From Negadavirga shengliensis (GTDB lineage: Bacteria > Bacteroidota > Bacteroidia > Cytophagales > Cyclobacteriaceae), in NCBI RefSeq assembly GCF_042652345.1, contig NZ_JBHSJJ010000023.1:6891-70890 (forward strand): a stretch of 64,000 bases of DNA, in the 5' to 3' direction. Below the pieces are notes generated by a model, which did not search any database, was not told the DNA's origin, and saw nothing but the letters and a program-made list of their open reading frames with translations. A program made the position numbers and the translations under genes. This document shows positions 16,322 through 25,224 of the stretch, one piece after another (position 1 is the first letter of the stretch; each line of letters opens with the position of its first letter).

Positions 16322-17845
16322 TCAGAATGTAAAGGTAAAGCCCCCATATAAACGTCCGTTCAGCATTCCGGAACGGCCTTTCCGCTGTTCATTGATCAAC
16401 CACTGCCTGTCATCGACATAAGCCAATCTGAAGTTTCTCAGCCGGACGGAAAGGGAATGACTTTTTTGCAGGGCAGAAATCCCTGCGGAGATCAGGACGT
16501 CATTCATGGGAATGTAGTTCACGCCAAAAGCAGCGTCATATATTCCATTTTCGTCCAGGATCACATCCGCTCCAAAATTGAACCTGACCCATTTGTAATT
16601 GGCTCCCAAGCCCAGGGCCCTGGTACCTCTGACGGGGGGATTTTCATTACCCGGAAGGAAGGCATCGGAATAGAGTTCCGAATCCAGCAGGTTCATGGCA
16701 TTGAGACCCAATTGCAAAAATTTGGTAGGCTTATAGCTCAGGGACAGATCCAAGTCAAACACCTGACGCTTGATCTTTATGTCGTAAAATTCTCCGTTCG
16801 TGTCGGGAATCAATTCAAGCAAATCGGGAATATCAAAATCCTGCCAAACCGACTTCAGGGAGACACCCGCACTCAACTGCTTGTTCACTTTAAAGGAGGG
16901 GCTGATCTGGGCAGCGATCTCCCTGAGTTTTCTGTGTGTGGAGTCTATTCTCACCCTTTCATCGTCCGGCTCACCCGGACTGCGAATGTAAGTCGCATCA
17001 CGAAACTCATCCTGACTCACCAGAATTCCCCCCACGCCGATGGAGATGCGTTCATTCAGACGGTAATGTCCGCCCAGTTTCACCTGATTTTTTATATTGG
17101 TGAAAAGGCTGACTTGTCCCTGTGCGGGACTGAAAGCCAAGGCTGATGGGTTCCAAAATGCCGCTTCGGAAAAATCCCTTCCCGGAGAGAAGTTAAACCC
17201 CATATTTCCGGTATGATAGAGCGCCGATGCGGACAGAAATTCCCCATAGGAGATTTTTCCCGGATCCAGTCCACTCGCTAAAAAAGTGCCTCCTGCAGAA
17301 TAGGGCCCCACAGAGGCAATGGAAGTCAGCAAATTAAGCAGCGCGGGTGTACCTGAAGCAACTGTCGCCGCACCCAGTTCTGACAAATCCTCCTCTGTTT
17401 GCTGTACGATGACCGTCAGAAGGCTGTCTGCGACCAAAGGTGGCATTTCCAGTTGAAGGCACGCCTGTTGGGTCTTCCATCTGCTGATGGTCACGTAGGA
17501 TTTGGAATCGTCTTTGTTTTGGCGGTCCTGATCTTCTGAGACAAAGAGCCTGTACACCGACTCCCTGCAGTCTCTACAACCCGAAACCAGGTAGACGTTG
17601 ACCTGTTTGTCCTGTAGCAGGGAAAGATCCGTCCGGGTGTTGAACTCGAAGTAGCCTGTGGGACTGGTAGCCGTAATGGTGGATTGGGATGGCACAAAAG
17701 AGGGTACCACGATCACGTTTTCAGCCCCTTTCGTGGAACTGGGAGCTTGCACGATACAGGTCACTCTGCCTTTGATGATCACATCCTGGGCTACCAATGC
17801 CGGAAGGTAGAGCACGGTCACGAGAAGTACCAGAAAAGTCTTCAT
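16322..17845 (-). CDS. Outer-membrane beta-barrel protein with N-terminal regulatory-like domain
   Basis: 507 residues. Signal peptide MKTFLVLLVTVLYLPALVAQ; then a CarboxypepD_reg-like beta domain (GRVTCIVQAP, SPTGYFEFNTRTDLSLL), a CRDCRE cysteine pair near residues 91-94, a linker, and a C-terminal half of alternating amphipathic strands (LGGHYRLNERISIGVGGILV, LGLGANYKWVRFNFGADVIL) ending in Phe (YGGFTFTF), as outer-membrane barrels do. The barrel recalls PorP/SprF-type proteins, though I am not certain of the family. It starts 12 bases after the stop of the membrane protein gene upstream, so the two form an operon. Confidence 0.65.
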   Translation of the reverse strand: MKTFLVLLVTVLYLPALVAQDVIIKGRVTCIVQAPSSTKGAENVIVVPSFVPSQSTITATSPTGYFEFNTRTDLSLLQDKQVNVYLVSGCRDCRESVYRLFVSEDQDRQNKDDSKSYVTISRWKTQQACLQLEMPPLVADSLLTVIVQQTEEDLSELGAATVASGTPALLNLLTSIASVGPYSAGGTFLASGLDPGKISYGEFLSASALYHTGNMGFNFSPGRDFSEAAFWNPSALAFSPAQGQVSLFTNIKNQVKLGGHYRLNERISIGVGGILVSQDEFRDATYIRSPGEPDDERVRIDSTHRKLREIAAQISPSFKVNKQLSAGVSLKSVWQDFDIPDLLELIPDTNGEFYDIKIKRQVFDLDLSLSYKPTKFLQLGLNAMNLLDSELYSDAFLPGNENPPVRGTRALGLGANYKWVRFNFGADVILDENGIYDAAFGVNYIPMNDVLISAGISALQKSHSLSVRLRNFRLAYVDDRQWLINEQRKGRSGMLNGRLYGGFTFTF

Positions 17846-17857
17846 GATAAAAGCGGG

Positions 17858-18751
17858 TTAATTGTCTATGGGGTTCAGTACAAAATCTACATTCCCGATC
17901 TCTGGATCTGTGATCTGGAGTGGTACCGTTTTATCTTCAAATCGGGGATGACTGCTGGTAATGGTCACCTTGTCCCCAAGCGTGTATTCCTCCAGCCTGA
18001 GGGTGTAGGTCCCATCGGTGGTCGAGCGGACAGCGTAACGGGTTCCGTCCACATGGATCTCCACATCCGGAATGGGATTCTCGTTGGCCCGTTTTGCACG
18101 GCCGGAGATCAGGATAACAGGATTCAGTTCAAGCTTCAGCTCCATGACAGTGGAATGCTTTAATACGGTGTCAAACTGAACCCTCTTATAGCCAGGACTG
18201 GAAACTTCAATTTTCACCTTCTCGGAAGATTTGCGGGCCGGAAGCTCTGTAAACAAGGCCTGCCCTCTGGTATCGATGGACTGGTCCCGGATATACTGGT
18301 TCAGATAAAGAGCAACGGTTCCTTGGGAAACAGACGCTCCATTCCGGTCAAATACGCGAACGGTAAGTGTATTTTCGGCAACGATACCGGGGGGATGTAG
18401 CCCAAACCAAACAACCAGTCCCACCCCCACGACCGGTCCGGTCAGTTGAAACTGCTTGCCCAAATGTTCTCCCTGAAGACTGGCATAGGAGTTCATTGCG
18501 CCAAAAAGAACCGCACTGGCCGCAAGTCCAAAAAGTACCAGGATCAAATAGTAAAAGCGCAAATCATTCAACTCATCCACCCTCTCCACTATATACAGTA
18601 CGTAAAGCACCGCCAGCCCTATCGAAAGGATAAATCCCACCAGGGCCACGACCAGGTATTCACGGGGCGATAGCATTTCCCCGGCCCGGGCTTTGGGCTT
18701 CCGTTCACTGCGCTTCATTTTTTTTGGAGTACTTTCTTTCTTTTCCTCCAT
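17858..18751 (-). CDS. Inner-membrane protein with periplasmic Ig-like/regulatory domains
   Basis: 297 residues: a lysine-rich cytoplasmic start (MEEKKESTPKKMKRSERKPK), three membrane helices (about 30-54, 65-88, 102-120), then two beta domains. The first reads LTVRVFDRNGASVSQGTVAL; the second, VILISGRAKRANENPIPDVE, is carboxypeptidase-regulatory-like and ends near residue 295. The topology puts the beta domains outside the cytoplasm. It is the first gene of a two-gene operon with an outer-membrane barrel that carries a similar beta domain, suggesting an envelope-spanning pair. Function unknown. Confidence 0.65.
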   Translation of the reverse strand: MEEKKESTPKKMKRSERKPKARAGEMLSPREYLVVALVGFILSIGLAVLYVLYIVERVDELNDLRFYYLILVLFGLAASAVLFGAMNSYASLQGEHLGKQFQLTGPVVGVGLVVWFGLHPPGIVAENTLTVRVFDRNGASVSQGTVALYLNQYIRDQSIDTRGQALFTELPARKSSEKVKIEVSSPGYKRVQFDTVLKHSTVMELKLELNPVILISGRAKRANENPIPDVEIHVDGTRYAVRSTTDGTYTLRLEEYTLGDKVTITSSHPRFEDKTVPLQITDPEIGNVDFVLNPIDN

Positions 18752-19160
18752 AGCTGTGCGATCAAAAAACCCTCCCCGATATGGGGTACATCCAATGCTA
18801 CCGGAATTTTATTATGCTAAAAACACCGGTTCAAAAACTCCGCCTGAAAAGGCATGACCCTAATAACCAATCTAATAAAAATAAGAATAAACTTAGAAAA
18901 AAACCAACTTTCAACCCAAAACATATTGAGAGGAACTCATCATTTTTCCAGTTCAGAGGAGCGTCCTGTCTGGCTTTCAGGAAATGGCTGAATATGTTGA
19001 AAGACAATTCATTCATTCGCAATAAACCATATGGTCCACCACTGAAAAATAACATTGGAAAACACAGCCGTAAAATTGTTCACCGCCGCAATGGTACACT
19101 ATTTTATTCAAGAAAAATTTCTTAAATTAACCTGGCTATTTACTTGATTTTCTGAATGAT
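18752..19160. other. Intergenic, AT-rich, no gene seen
   Basis: 409 bases between two divergently transcribed genes (the membrane protein, minus, and AraC, plus). It must hold both promoters. Short frames on both strands are lysine- or phenylalanine-rich from A/T tracts and lack family features. I see no clear operator. Confidence 0.5.
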
Positions 19161-20042
19161 ATGGGGATTGTTTACAATAATTACGACGACACGGTAGCCG
19201 ATCCACATACTTTTAGGCAATTGGCGGTAAAAGACGCGCTGTTTTTGTATTACCGGTGTCCCCAAGTGGACAAACATGTCCAGTTGTTTTCTCATTATAA
19301 TGAGATCATGTTTACCCTTAGCGGTAGCAGGACCATGCACCACAGCGGAAAGTCCTGGACCCTTGGCAAGCATTCCTGCCTGCTTACCCGGAAAACCGCC
19401 TATCTCCAGGAGTTGCCCGATGTGGTGGGCTGGGAGGTGCTGGCTTTTTATTTTCAGGATGATTTTTTCCGGCAGGTATTCAATGAGTACCGTCAGTACC
19501 TGCCCCTGACCAATCTGCCCGAGCCTCCCCGGGATATGCTAATGGAAATAAACGTCAACGAGACCACAAAGGCTTTTTTTTACAGCATCCTCCCTTACTT
19601 TAAGCAGAAACTCCCGCCTGCGGAGGGTTTGTTGGAACTCAAGTTCAAAGAGCTGCTTTTCAACATCTTTCTGGACCCCGTCAATGCCGGTCTGCTGGCC
19701 TATGTCAACAGCATCATGGACCAGCAAAAAATCCCCTTATGGGAGGTGATGGATGCGAATTACATGTTTAACCTGACCATCACCCAGTTTGCCCGGATGG
19801 CCCATCGCAGCGTCTCTGCCTTTAAAACGGAATTCCAGCAATATTATAACACCAGCCCCGGGAAATGGCTTACACAAAAAAGGCTGGAACACGCCAAACT
19901 GTTATTGGATACGAGCGGGAAAAGTGTTAGCGATGTGGCCTTTGTCAGTGGATTCGAAAACCTGTCCCATTTCAGCCGGGTTTTTAAAGAAAAGTACGGC
20001 ACTTCTCCGCTTCAGTATAAAAAAAGAGAGGTAGACATTTGA
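19161..20042 (+). CDS. AraC-family transcriptional regulator
   Basis: 293 residues. An N-terminal cupin-like sensing domain (HVQLFSHYNEIMFTLSGSRT, LGKHSCLLTRKTAYLQELP) is followed by the paired helix-turn-helices: MFNLTITQFARMAHRSVSAF and LLDTSGKSVSDVAFVSGFEN, closing FSRVFKEKYGTSPLQYK. It resembles regulators placed next to oxidoreductase genes in Bacteroidota; the nearest same-strand candidate target is the SDR gene at 20620, beyond a repeat. Confidence 0.85.
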   Translation: MGIVYNNYDDTVADPHTFRQLAVKDALFLYYRCPQVDKHVQLFSHYNEIMFTLSGSRTMHHSGKSWTLGKHSCLLTRKTAYLQELPDVVGWEVLAFYFQDDFFRQVFNEYRQYLPLTNLPEPPRDMLMEINVNETTKAFFYSILPYFKQKLPPAEGLLELKFKELLFNIFLDPVNAGLLAYVNSIMDQQKIPLWEVMDANYMFNLTITQFARMAHRSVSAFKTEFQQYYNTSPGKWLTQKRLEHAKLLLDTSGKSVSDVAFVSGFENLSHFSRVFKEKYGTSPLQYKKREVDI

Positions 20043-20173
20043 AAAGTCCACGAATTCCACGAATTCTTACGAATGAATCGTAAAATATATGGTTCACGGC
20101 AGTATTAACGTGAGGATTATAACTGTCAACGGAAGGGCTAAAAGCTTCCACCTTGTGAAGGAGGGATTCCATG

Positions 20174-20530
20174 TCATTAAGTTAAGAAAATTCCCTACAC
20201 GCCCCAAACCTCCTTATAACGCCGGACAGGCTCTAACGGGAGGTCACCGCTCACCTCAATACACGACAGCATGTTCGACTTCCCAGCTGCGCTGAGGGGA
20301 CTGTAGGGATGAACAACTTAAGCATATGATACCCAACTAACCCAAATTCATTGGTCAGCGATTTTTCCCCCGCTTTTACCCAAAAAACATGCTAAATTTT
20401 TCGCTTTAATTTTGGTTTTGGGTATTTTTAGCATGGGATTATCGGTTTATATGTGGGAAAATGTTTTTACAGTAGTACCGCATGATGGGACGGGAAAAGG
20501 TCCCTTTAAAAGGTTGTTTGAACTTGCTAT
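20174..20530. repeat. Long dispersed repeat, copy A (partner at 23305)
   Basis: About 350 bases matching 23305-23630 in order and direction. The outer part starts TCATTAAGTT and its inner half ends GTAGGGATGAACAACTTAA, so TTAAGTT/AACTTAA form inverted ends of a roughly 150-base unit. A second part contains TGCTAAA/TTTAGCA arms near 20389-20436 and ends in GGGAAAAGGTCCC. No coding frame is kept between copies. It fills most of the gene-free stretch 20043-20619. Confidence 0.65.
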
Positions 20531-20619
20531 CTAGCGGTTTAGGGCGGAGTTTTAGGGTAAAATCATACGGCATCGTCATAGTATATTTTTCAAATCTATC
20601 GTCCATTAAAGCAGTGACC

Positions 20620-21564
20620 ATGAAAATACTTATAACAGGAGCTTCCAAGGGAATGGGAAAAGGCGTTGCCATGGCATTGGCAGGGTTTAGCCAAGTCCAT
20701 GAAATTATCCTTTTGTGTAGATCGGAAGAATCGGGGTGGGTTACAATGAAAGAACTTCAGGGTTTTTCGAAAAACGCAAAAATTTCTATGGTACAATGTG
20801 ATCTCTCCAAATTAGCGGATGTCAAGAAAGTCATTGGTGAAATTGAAAATCAGCATCACCACCTCGATGGCCTGTTCATCAATGCGGGAATAGGCTATGC
20901 TAAAACACGTATTGAAACACAGGACTGTATGGATTCGCATTTTCAGGTAAACTACCTGTCCCAATTCCTCTTTACCTTAAACTTACTCTCACTGCTGGAA
21001 AATTCCAAAAAAGGAGGCCGGGTCATTTTTAATGTTACCGAATTTGGGAAAATACGGTGGGATGATATGCAAATGACCCGTAAATGGAGTTATGAAAAGG
21101 CCATTCATCAAGCCATGGCCGCAAAGAGAATGTTCATGGTGCAATTGCACCATTTTTATAGCAGGAATAAACATGGAAATGTCTCATTTATCGGGTTCCG
21201 GGTTCATAAAACTGTCTGGACGGATCAAATCAACATTATCCCGTCAGGAATGAAAATTATGGCGAGACTGGCGAAGCTCTTCGGAGCATTTATTTCCATT
21301 GAAACGTGTGGAAAAGTAATGGCTCCGCTGTTCCTGGAAAATCGGGAGGAAAGCCTGCAAAGGTCCGGCAAATTAATCACATGGAAAAAGAACAGGTTCG
21401 AAGAGATGAAGCAGAAATACTTCACCTTCAGCCAACCTGATTTGGATAGATTATGGGCGGGAAGTTTGGCGTTGTGCCGGGATGAAAAAACGCTCGAAGT
21501 TACCAATCGATTGTTGCCGTTAAAAAAACAGAATAGCAGCAAGTGCAACGAAAAAACCCCATAA
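20620..21564 (+). CDS. SDR-family oxidoreductase, atypical active site
   Basis: 314 residues. The Rossmann start MKILITGASKGMGKGVAMAL (TGxxxGMG), a CDLSKLADV segment and LFINAGIGYAKT mark a short-chain dehydrogenase. Where YxxxK is expected the sequence is WSYEKAIHQAMAAKRMFM, so the classical Tyr/Lys spacing is not clear. The C-terminal extension (IPSGMKIMARLAKLFGAFIS, ending basic) suggests a membrane-associated or retinol-dehydrogenase-like type. ATG 20620 is chosen; the longer frame upstream enters the repeat. Confidence 0.75.
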   Translation: MKILITGASKGMGKGVAMALAGFSQVHEIILLCRSEESGWVTMKELQGFSKNAKISMVQCDLSKLADVKKVIGEIENQHHHLDGLFINAGIGYAKTRIETQDCMDSHFQVNYLSQFLFTLNLLSLLENSKKGGRVIFNVTEFGKIRWDDMQMTRKWSYEKAIHQAMAAKRMFMVQLHHFYSRNKHGNVSFIGFRVHKTVWTDQINIIPSGMKIMARLAKLFGAFISIETCGKVMAPLFLENREESLQRSGKLITWKKNRFEEMKQKYFTFSQPDLDRLWAGSLALCRDEKTLEVTNRLLPLKKQNSSKCNEKTP

Positions 21565-21642
21565 TCGATGCAAAAAATGCAGCGAATAATTTTTAGGTGC
21601 GGCGAGCTGATTTATGGAACAAACATCCAAAGACCATTATAA

Positions 21643-21834
21643 AATGAGAGACAGAAGAAACTATTAAATAGACTGCTGGACGGATTTGAAGGGAAATTGA
21701 CTTCTTCTAAATGGGCAAAAATTGCAAGGTGTTCAAAGGATACCGCAATTAGAGATATCAACGACCTGATAGACAAGGATATATTACAAAAAGAAACCTC
21801 GGGCGGTAGAAGTACCAGCTACCAGTTGAAATAA
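21643..21834 (+). pseudogene. C-terminal remnant of a Fic-family protein
   Basis: Immediately after an in-frame TAA (21640-21642) the frame reads NERQKKLLNRLLDGFEGKLT, then SSKWAKIARCSKDTAIRDIN and DLIDKDILQKETSGGRSTSY before stopping. This is the C-terminal winged helix that follows the Fic domain in Bacteroidota Fic/AMPylase proteins. The Fic core (HxFxDGNGR) and N-terminus are gone, so it is a tail only. Confidence 0.6.
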
Positions 21835-21982
21835 CCCTATTTTGTCATATTGAATCGGGCAATAAAACGAGGCTCCGCTGGAGCCCGAACTCCTTGTTAG
21901 TGCCATAGGCACGGGCGATCTGATCACCGCAGGTTTCAACCTACGGGCCGCCCAAAAAGTGTACCCTTCTCCCCAAGTGCCA

Positions 21983-22025
21983 TAGGGACGGACGATTTTG
22001 GACCAGCGTAAATCGCCCGTCCCTA
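21983..22025. repeat. Long hairpin
   Basis: TAGGGACGGACGATTT (21983-21998) pairs with AAATCGCCCGTCCCTA (22010-22025) with a single mismatch around an 11-base loop. Nearby GTGCCATAGGCACGG and GTGCCATAGGGACGG are imperfect direct copies. It lies in the gene-free stretch 21835-22149; whether it is a repeat or a structured RNA is unclear. Confidence 0.5.
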
Positions 22026-22149
22026 CCCTTGATCCTTTTGCAACCTTTTTAGCAGCCAATAAACAAAAAAGTTAAACTTTTGAGCAAAGTCGTAACGTGC
22101 TGTGTCCATTACTTTTACGGGACAAGTCTAATTTTAAATTCATTTACTT

Positions 22150-22512
22150 ATGAGAATCATTATTGCATTCATTTTTACCTGTACGGTCGCGGGCCATCTT
22201 TTTTTGTCCTGCGGGGGAAAAGAGGATACAAAAGACCTGCAAGCTCCTTTGTTTGATAACCTGGGTGATTACCAAGTGGAGATCAGCATCACGCTGGTCC
22301 AACACCTGCTCAACCGGGACATCAACCTGACCTATGGGTTCAACTACCGCGAGGCGGCAAAGGCTTTCCTGGAAGCCACCCGGCTGGATCCCTCCTGTGC
22401 CATCCGCCAATGGGACATTGCCTACCAAAATATCAGGCAAAATCCTTATTTCTCCTCCTTTATGGCGGAAATACCACCGGTCAGTCTTTGCGGCCCGGTA
22501 GTTTCAAAATAG
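22150..22512 (+). CDS. Truncated TPR-type lipoprotein
   Basis: 120 residues. The signal MRIIIAFIFTCTVAGHLFLSCGG carries a lipobox (LSC). The body, with NLGDYQVEIS, INLTYGFNYREAAKAFLEAT and RLDPSCAIRQWDIAYQN, matches the first repeats of long Bacteroidota TPR lipoproteins (500 residues or more), then ends abruptly after FSSFMAEIPP. It is probably a cut-down copy, although a short form could still be made. It is 28 bases upstream of the sterol desaturase-like gene. Confidence 0.55.
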   Translation: MRIIIAFIFTCTVAGHLFLSCGGKEDTKDLQAPLFDNLGDYQVEISITLVQHLLNRDINLTYGFNYREAAKAFLEATRLDPSCAIRQWDIAYQNIRQNPYFSSFMAEIPPVSLCGPVVSK

Positions 22513-22540
22513 AATTTCCAACAATTTAAACATCAAAATA

Positions 22541-23302
22541 ATGCCTACACCTTTTGAGATTTTGCTTGACCCGATAAGCTTGGTGGTCATCGCAATGTAC
22601 GTGGGACTCATGCTCTGGGAAGCCTTGCTTCCTGCACGCGCGCTTCCCGAAGTGAGATTTTGGAAACTTAAGGGACTATTTGCCTTTATGGTTTTCTTTT
22701 ACCTGTCCACCTACCTTCCTTTAATATGGGACGGTTACCTCTCAGGTTATCAGTTGTTTGACCTCACCGCGCTGGAAACACTTTGGGGCACAGTGGCTGG
22801 GGTGCTGCTTTACCAGTTGGGCGTATATTTCTGGCACCGCTCCATGCACCGGAGCCGGGTACTTTGGAAAGTATTTCATCAGATGCACCACAGCGCCGAA
22901 CGACTGGACAGTTTCGGGGCCTTTTTCTTCAGCCCTTTGGACATGGTCGGCTTTACGGCGCTGGGCAGCCTGATGTTGGTTTTGGTAGCGGGATTCACCC
23001 CGCAAGCGGCGACCCTGATCATGCTTGTCAATACCTTCTTTTCGATGTTTCAGCACAGCAATATCCGTACACCCGTCTGGCTGGGATATCTTGTCCAGAG
23101 ACCGGAGGCCCATGCCCTGCACCATGCCCGGGGTATTCATGCTTACAATTATTCGGATATTTCCATCTATGATATGCTGTTCAGAACCTGGAAAAACCCA
23201 AGTGACTTTGAGCACGAGAATGGCTTCTACCCGGGGGCGTCCTCGCGGATTTTGGACATGATCTTATTCAAAGACGTGGCGGAACCGGGAGAGCCCTCCT
23301 GA
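22541..23302 (+). CDS. Sterol desaturase/fatty acid hydroxylase family protein
   Basis: 253 residues, a di-iron membrane hydroxylase. Four hydrophobic segments (about 10-28, 45-62, 80-97, 130-165) and the histidine clusters HRSMH, HQMHHS and HALHH bind the two irons. Members insert hydroxyl groups or double bonds into lipids using oxygen. The substrate (fatty acid, carotenoid or hopanoid-like lipid) is not shown. It is just downstream of a truncated lipoprotein gene and upstream of the second copy of a long repeat. Confidence 0.85.
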   Translation: MPTPFEILLDPISLVVIAMYVGLMLWEALLPARALPEVRFWKLKGLFAFMVFFYLSTYLPLIWDGYLSGYQLFDLTALETLWGTVAGVLLYQLGVYFWHRSMHRSRVLWKVFHQMHHSAERLDSFGAFFFSPLDMVGFTALGSLMLVLVAGFTPQAATLIMLVNTFFSMFQHSNIRTPVWLGYLVQRPEAHALHHARGIHAYNYSDISIYDMLFRTWKNPSDFEHENGFYPGASSRILDMILFKDVAEPGEPS

Positions 23303-23304
23303 TG

Positions 23305-23630
23305 ACATTAAGTTGAAAAACTTCCCTGCGCTCACCTCAGTCCATGACAGCGTGGTCGATTTCCTCGCCCTGCCCAGGGTCGGCGGTTGAGCGTAGGGAT
23401 GAACAACTTAATATAGTGTACCAAACTAAAACAAATTCTTTGGTCAACGTTTCCTCACTTTTATCCAAAAAATCACACCAAATTTTCCGTTTTAATTTCG
23501 TTTTTTGGTCTTTTTAGCACGGTATTATCGGCTTGTATGGGGGATACATCCCTAAAAAGGTTTTTTTCAGGGCACATCTTGATGGGGCGGGAAAAGGTCC
23601 CCTTAAAAAACCGTTTCAAATGCTTGCCAA
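23305..23630. repeat. Long dispersed repeat, copy B (partner at 20174)
   Basis: Starts ACATTAAGTTGAAAAAC, includes GTAGGGATGAACAACTTAA, then a T-rich part and GGGAAAAGGTCCC, in the same order as copy A. Its arms (TTAAGTT/AACTTAA) are intact. The rest of the gene-free stretch to 23883 shows nothing clear. Confidence 0.65.
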
Positions 23631-23883
23631 GTTATAGCAAATCCATTCCTATGACCCAATAAAGGTTTAGAGGACTACATGTTGAATATGTTGGATATGA
23701 TTGAAGAAACTTCAATAAAAGGTTTGAAACGTTTGATTAGCATCAATTTCTTGCAGGTGATGATCATTAACTTTAAATGGGTATGATGAAAATCATATTC
23801 ACCCACCGGTAAATGGAATAAATTTATCTATTATCGAACTGGTTACATCAAATTATAAATGGAATCAACAATAACCGTGCATC

Positions 23884-24969
23884 ATGGTAAGGAAGTTACA
23901 GGCATATATAGTTAGCCAACCTGCATGGCAGCGGATTATTTTGCTCATTGTGATAGGTTACGAAGCCGCTGGCGCATTGACGGGAAGTATACTCCTTATT
24001 GCCTCTCCTGACGGCCGGTTGATGGACATGCCGGTTGATATCATGCATGGAGCCTTTCGTGATTTCCATATTCCTGGTATGATCCTTTTCGGATTAGGCA
24101 TATTGAATGCATCTGCTTTTGTTTCTGTCCTTCGGAGAGCGAATAAAGACTGGTTCTTGGCAGGAATGGCTTTGGCTGGACTGTCTATCTGGTTTGTGGT
24201 AGAAATTGTTATTCTGCAGGAATTGCATTGGCTCCACGCTATGTGGGGCATTCCTGTGTTAATAGGCTGGGTGGTTGCCATTCCACTAATTGCTCTGCGA
24301 AATGCCACAGCGAAGTTGCAAAAGGGTTTACTCATCTGTGGGATACTTGCTTCGCTGTGGTATATTGCTATAAATATATATGTGCCGACGCAATACGATG
24401 GCTACAGTCCAGTATCTTATACGGTGAGTGAGTTGTCCGCAATAAATGCTCCTACCCGAATTTTATGGGTGTTGCTTGCGCTGCCGTATCCCTTGCTTCT
24501 GAGTGCATTTGGGTGGGGGGTGTTGCAATCAGCAGAACGAAACCGTTCATTGCGTTTGGTGGGGAGCTTAATACTCGCGTATTGTGTTTTTAACTTCTAC
24601 TGGCCTCCCATGCACATGCGGGGTAACGAACCCACCTTAACGGATACGTTGCATATTGTTTGGGCGTTGGTAACCATTGTCTTTATGTGGCTCTTCATGG
24701 GACTGGGAGCAAGGGCTTTAGGAAAGCGGTTCCGCCTATATACCATCATTTCCATAGGGCTGCATATTGTCTTTGGCGCGTTGACCTTTTTGGAAGCTCC
24801 GAATATCCCCATTAATGGCCCTACACCTACTATTGGAATATGGGAACGCGTCAACATCGGCATCTTCATGATTTGGGTTGCTGTAATTGCATTTGTTCTT
24901 TTAAGGAGAGCAAGATCGCTTGTCTCAAGAGGGGTGATGCAAGAAGAAGCCTTATCGACATCCGGATAG
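23884..24969 (+). CDS. Multi-pass membrane protein, DUF998-like C-terminal half
   Basis: 361 residues, about eleven predicted membrane helices. Residues 1-145 look like a four-helix unit found alone in other bacteria (YEAAGALTGSILLIASPDG, MHGAFRDFHIPGMILFGLGI). From about 146 the sequence GLLICGILASLWYIAINIYV followed by VSYTVSELSAINAP resembles DUF998 (the T-VSELSA-GAP motif). So it seems to be a fusion of two small integral membrane proteins. Role unknown. Confidence 0.7.
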   Translation: MVRKLQAYIVSQPAWQRIILLIVIGYEAAGALTGSILLIASPDGRLMDMPVDIMHGAFRDFHIPGMILFGLGILNASAFVSVLRRANKDWFLAGMALAGLSIWFVVEIVILQELHWLHAMWGIPVLIGWVVAIPLIALRNATAKLQKGLLICGILASLWYIAINIYVPTQYDGYSPVSYTVSELSAINAPTRILWVLLALPYPLLLSAFGWGVLQSAERNRSLRLVGSLILAYCVFNFYWPPMHMRGNEPTLTDTLHIVWALVTIVFMWLFMGLGARALGKRFRLYTIISIGLHIVFGALTFLEAPNIPINGPTPTIGIWERVNIGIFMIWVAVIAFVLLRRARSLVSRGVMQEEALSTSG

Positions 24970-25224
24970 AAATCCCCTATCCCGGTTACAATTTCAGGTT
25001 TTTAACGGCACTTATGAGCAAAAATGAGGCAGAAATTACGGTATCCCGGAGAGTTTTGTCTGTCCTTATTAAGTGTATTCGAAAACAAATCGGTAAATTC
25101 GGTTTGCCTAACCAAGGCCAGGGCTTCAAAACCAGCCCAGTTTGAGGGTTTTTCTTCATATTAGTCAGAATTTATTGCTAACAATCACGGAAAAACCCAA
25201 TTGACAGATGAATAGGAATACAGT

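Noticed and set aside
18781..19125. 114-residue lysine/asparagine-rich frame
   Set aside because: Comes from A-rich non-coding DNA between divergent genes; no hydrophobic or domain pattern.
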